Positions 60,600 to 64,000 of a stretch of 64,000 nucleotides of DNA are shown here, one piece after another. Below the pieces are notes generated by a model. The model searched no databases, was not told where the DNA came from, and saw only the letters and a list, made by a program, of their open reading frames with translations. A program made the position numbers and the translations under genes. Position 1 is the first letter of the stretch; each line of letters opens with the position of its first letter. The DNA is from Sphagnum compactum (Eukaryota > Bryophyta > Sphagnopsida > Sphagnales), in NCBI GenBank assembly GCA_965153455.1, contig OZ234493.1, forward strand, positions 16,110,213 to 16,174,212, written 5' to 3'.

Positions 60600-62100
60600 T
60601 GAAAATTATGTAATAAAATAGGTAAATAAAAAACTAATTAACTAACTAGATAACTATCTAATTAAATAATTAACCACTAATTAATTACCTACCTACCCAC
60701 TTATAAACGTACATGTAATTACCTATTATTTTATAATTATTTAATTCTAGAAGTAGCATTCACTTTTACTTCATACTTTCTATTAATTAATCAATTAATT
60801 TATAATGATAATTCGTCAACAAAATGTCATTATTTTAGGGAATTAATTATTTGATATATAACTCAATAATTCATTATAAATTTATAAATTTAAATCCAAT
60901 TAATAAAATTTAATTTATCATTATTATTATATTTTAATCAATTATTTATTATTAATAAGAAGTTAAAATTTTGACAATTAACCTTTTCAATATCAGTTAT
61001 CAAATAAATAAATAACTGATTAACTATCTAATCTAATTAATTATTAAAAAATAGATATTGAATATTTTATATTAATTATTAAATTATTCACTTATATAAT
61101 CGATAATAAATATCAATTATAATTAATATTAAATAAATAATTTAACTCATGAATAATTAATATTTAATAGCTAATTAAATATTAATTAGTTGAATTTTAT
61201 TAAACCTAATTTTTTATTAGTAAATATGAATTATCAAATAATTCATTGAATATTACTTAGATTTTAATCATTTAAAATTGATTAATAAGTATTAACTATT
61301 ACTTATCAACGAAATAGTGAATAAATTTAATTATTCATTACTAATAACCAGATAAATAAATCTGTGAAATTTTAATTAATATTTTTATAGGGTACGCAAC
61401 TATTAAATAAATAATAATTAACTTATTCATTAATTAGTTCTAATTTATAGATTGATGAATAGCATAGAAATGAAAAATATATCAAATAAATCGTAAAGAT
61501 TGAGTTTTAGTTATTTAAATATTTTAATTGATTAAAAAATCGGATTTAATTTTCAAGTAACATATTGTAAAGTATGTATTGATTATTCTGTGTCAAGTTA
61601 TTACATATAATATATTTTATGAAATTAATAACTTATAAAATAAATATTAAATACGTTGAACGAGTTAAATATTATTCATAATTTTCATTATAATAAAATT
61701 AATTAATTAATAATAATTCATCAATATTATTAATTGATTACTCAATAATCAATATCAAATATAAAATACTAAATTATTAACGAATTACATAAATTATAAA
61801 TCAAATTTCATTAATTAATTAAGTTCTATAATTTATATTATTTAATAAGTTAGTTGATAATACTACTTTGTCAATAACTAATATTGGTTTGACTTGAAGA
61901 TTATAACATCTTAATATGACACGGCTACTATAATTCAATTATACATTAAAATTAGAATGGTATATTTGTAAATAAACCGCAATATATCAAGATGAATTTG
62001 TTTACTTTAATATGTTCATAATATGAACTATTATGTGTTTTATATAAATTGAATACATATTAAATATACTCTGAATGTAATCCATAACACCTTAGTGCTG
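60600..62100. other. Extremely AT-rich block
   Basis: About 1.5 kb composed almost entirely of A and T (TTAATTAATTAATT, AATAAATAATTAA words) with very few G or C. No gene. It might be a scaffold-attachment-like region or a mutational end state of methylated repeats. Confidence 0.5.
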
Positions 62101-62377
62101 ATAAAATGTATAGGTTCACCACACAAAAAAAACCAAGTTATAAGTAATTCTGCGACTAAATGAACATAAAGGCCTATACTTAAATAAAAACTCAAGAAGC
62201 TAATCAATATGGAAAGATGTATAATTTAAGAATCACACCATAGTTCCAAAAATAATAATAAAATTAAAAAGATGCTTACTAGTTGTAATGATAAAACACA
62301 TTTGCAAATGACAAACAATCCCATATAGCTACAAATTGGATGGTTATATAATACAAGATTTTTAATCATGTTTGGAG

Positions 62378-62562
62378 TGATGAATGGGTAAATTACCCAT
62401 AAAAACCTTGCCAATATGTTCTAAGTTTGACCTTTTGTCTTATTGCTCCCCCATTCCTAACTCAAATTTAATGTGAAAGACATAACTTGAAAAAAAAAAG
62501 GATTGTATGGAGGCCGTCCACATTCTAAAAGGTGTAAATGTGTCCATCCAAGGCATCTTCAT
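62378..62562 (+). repeat. Dispersed repeat, copy B
   Basis: Second copy of the element fragment at 38283-38480, about 24 kb away and diverged by small indels, with an added poly-A run near 62490. Confidence 0.6.
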
Positions 62563-62739
62563 TCTCTTGGGGCCCACTTTGATTGTCTTTTTTTCTCCTC
62601 AAGCCTTATTCATGGTTATTCATAATGTTGTTAAAAAAGGTCACCAAGCTCCCATACTTAAAATGAACTCCCCACTAAAGGGTACCAAAACAAGTTTTTT
62701 TTAAAAATTTGGGCTATCGACCTCTATTCCATACTTTAA

Positions 62740-63235
62740 GGCTCTAGGGCTAGGACTCAAGGGGCGTAGGCGTATGGGGCTATATATAGGCTTGAGGGCT
62801 AGGGCTATGGGGTTTATGGGGATTAGGTCCATAGGGGCCTAGGGCAACAATTGGGGCTAGGTGGCTATGAGGGCTAGGGCTATGGGGTTCATGGAGCTTA
62901 GGTTTATAGGGGACTAGGGCAATTGGGGCTAGGTGGTTATAAGGGTTATGGGGGTTATGGGTCCTAAGGGTATGGGGTTATATATAGGGCTATGGGGGCT
63001 AGGTGGTTATGGGCTATATATAAGGTTATGAAGGCTATGGCTATGGGGGCTAGGTGGCCATGAGGCCTAGGGTTATGTGATTATACATAGGTCTAGGGCT
63101 ATGGGGGCTATGGCGCTTAAGTCCATGGGGGCCTAAGGCTATGCGGCTATATATGGGGTTCCGAGGGTTAGGGCTAGGGTTAAGGACTATATGGATAGGG
63201 TTAGGTTTGGCTTTATAGGGTTTGGGGTTGAAACA
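62740..63235 (+). repeat. G-rich degenerate array (GGGGCTAGGGCTATGG)
   Basis: About 0.5 kb of GGGCTA, GGTTATGG and CTATATATAGGG words, ending in GGGTTAGGGCTAGGGTTA. Strong G/C strand asymmetry. The last part resembles degenerate telomere repeats. Confidence 0.75.
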
Positions 63236-64000
63236 ACCTTTATGTGCTTTGAATCTCAGGGTTTGACTTCAAAAGTATAATTTTAGGGTTTAGGTTTTAT
63301 GTTTGGACATTTTAATGGTTGATTTTTGGATTTATGGGGTTAATTTTAATGTTAGGGTTTGAAAATCAGCCCAAATGGGTGGGTTTGTATGTAGTTTATG
63401 TTAGATACAAGAATGGAGGTTAAGGCTTTCATGGGGATTATATAAAGAGGAGGTCTTCCTTCTTCTCTTCCTTTTGTTTTCATTCCAAACCTTTAGAGAT
63501 GTCTTCCTCTAGCTCCTTAAATAGTTCTTTTTCAAATAGTGATGATTTCATTTCATATTCAAATTCAACTTTTGGAAGATATGGACCAAAATGACTTTGT
63601 CATTTTCAATTGATGGCGATGGCAACTTCTAACTCCAATGATTTGTTCATTTCATGTGAAATGAAGGAGAGGGCGGGGCAATCTATAGACTCAACCCTTG
63701 GAATTCAAGATGTCTTGGGTACTATGCAAACCATACCAACATTATTCAAAACTTTGATGAACTTTACATTGGAAATCATTAATATCAACATTGAGTTCAA
63801 GGACCTTAAGAGATCAAGGAAATTGATGGAGGTGAATGAAAATTTGACATGAAATCCTAAGTGACAACTTATGGATAATGTTTCATAGTTTAAAGGACTC
63901 CGTCCTAGGAGGTGGGCCTAGTGCGAAGTTTGGCAAACCATTAACCTAAAAAACCATGGTTGATCCAAAATGTTGCTACTTTTTGGCTGTGTTGTAATAT
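63236..64000 (+). other. Possible start of a small gene or element at the window edge
   Basis: TATATAAAG at about 63440 precedes a pyrimidine-rich stretch and an ATG at 63499 opening a 31-codon Ser-rich frame (MSSSSSLNSSFSNSDDF). A second 80-codon frame lies at 63610-63852. Neither matches a family I know. A spliced or broken gene running off the window is possible. Confidence 0.25.

Overview
This is nuclear DNA of a land plant. Two multi-exon genes with spliceosomal introns belong to plant-type families: a kinesin-14 with a malectin-like domain and a plant SMP/C2 tether protein. Spacers are very AT-rich and full of decayed transposons (Helitron, PIF/Harbinger, non-LTR retroelement), degenerate minisatellites and telomere-like CCCTAAA motifs. 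Low gene density suggests a large, repeat-rich genome. A fern, lycophyte, bryophyte or gymnosperm would all fit; the sequence alone does not settle it.

Layout. 1-4510: AT-rich spacer with a retroelement C-terminal fragment (1740-2660, minus) and a 23-bp triplet repeat. 4511-11109 (minus): a complete 16-exon KIN-14 gene, 1560 codons, with every exon phase closing and one GC-AG intron. 11110-14500: its 5' leader and AT-rich upstream DNA. 14546-16655: a decayed PIF/Harbinger transposon with convergent Myb-like and transposase ORFs. 16930-25480: minisatellites, a GC-rich insertion (19680-20513, possible solo LTR) and AT-rich desert. 25481-31750 (minus): a 12-exon NTMC2T6-like gene, 837 residues. 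31751-32530: its 5' region, ending in a CpG-rich block. 32530-41800: spacer with several tandem duplications of about 100, 115 and 350 bp. 41843-44886: a Helitron cluster containing a non-autonomous copy, a helicase relic, and two copies fused exactly head-to-head into a roughly 820-bp palindrome. 44890-52700: spacer with minisatellites and TAGG-type repeats. 53158-54246 (plus): an intron-free, GC-rich orphan ORF of 362 residues with no family I recognise. 54580-64000: hairpin repeats, a second fragment of the same retroelement, a 63-bp minisatellite, an extremely AT-rich block and a G-rich GGGCTA repeat field.

The two conserved genes have unrelated roles: microtubule motor, and ER/membrane-contact lipid transfer. 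Nothing suggests that they work together. The most unusual structures are the head-to-head Helitron palindrome and the orphan ORF.
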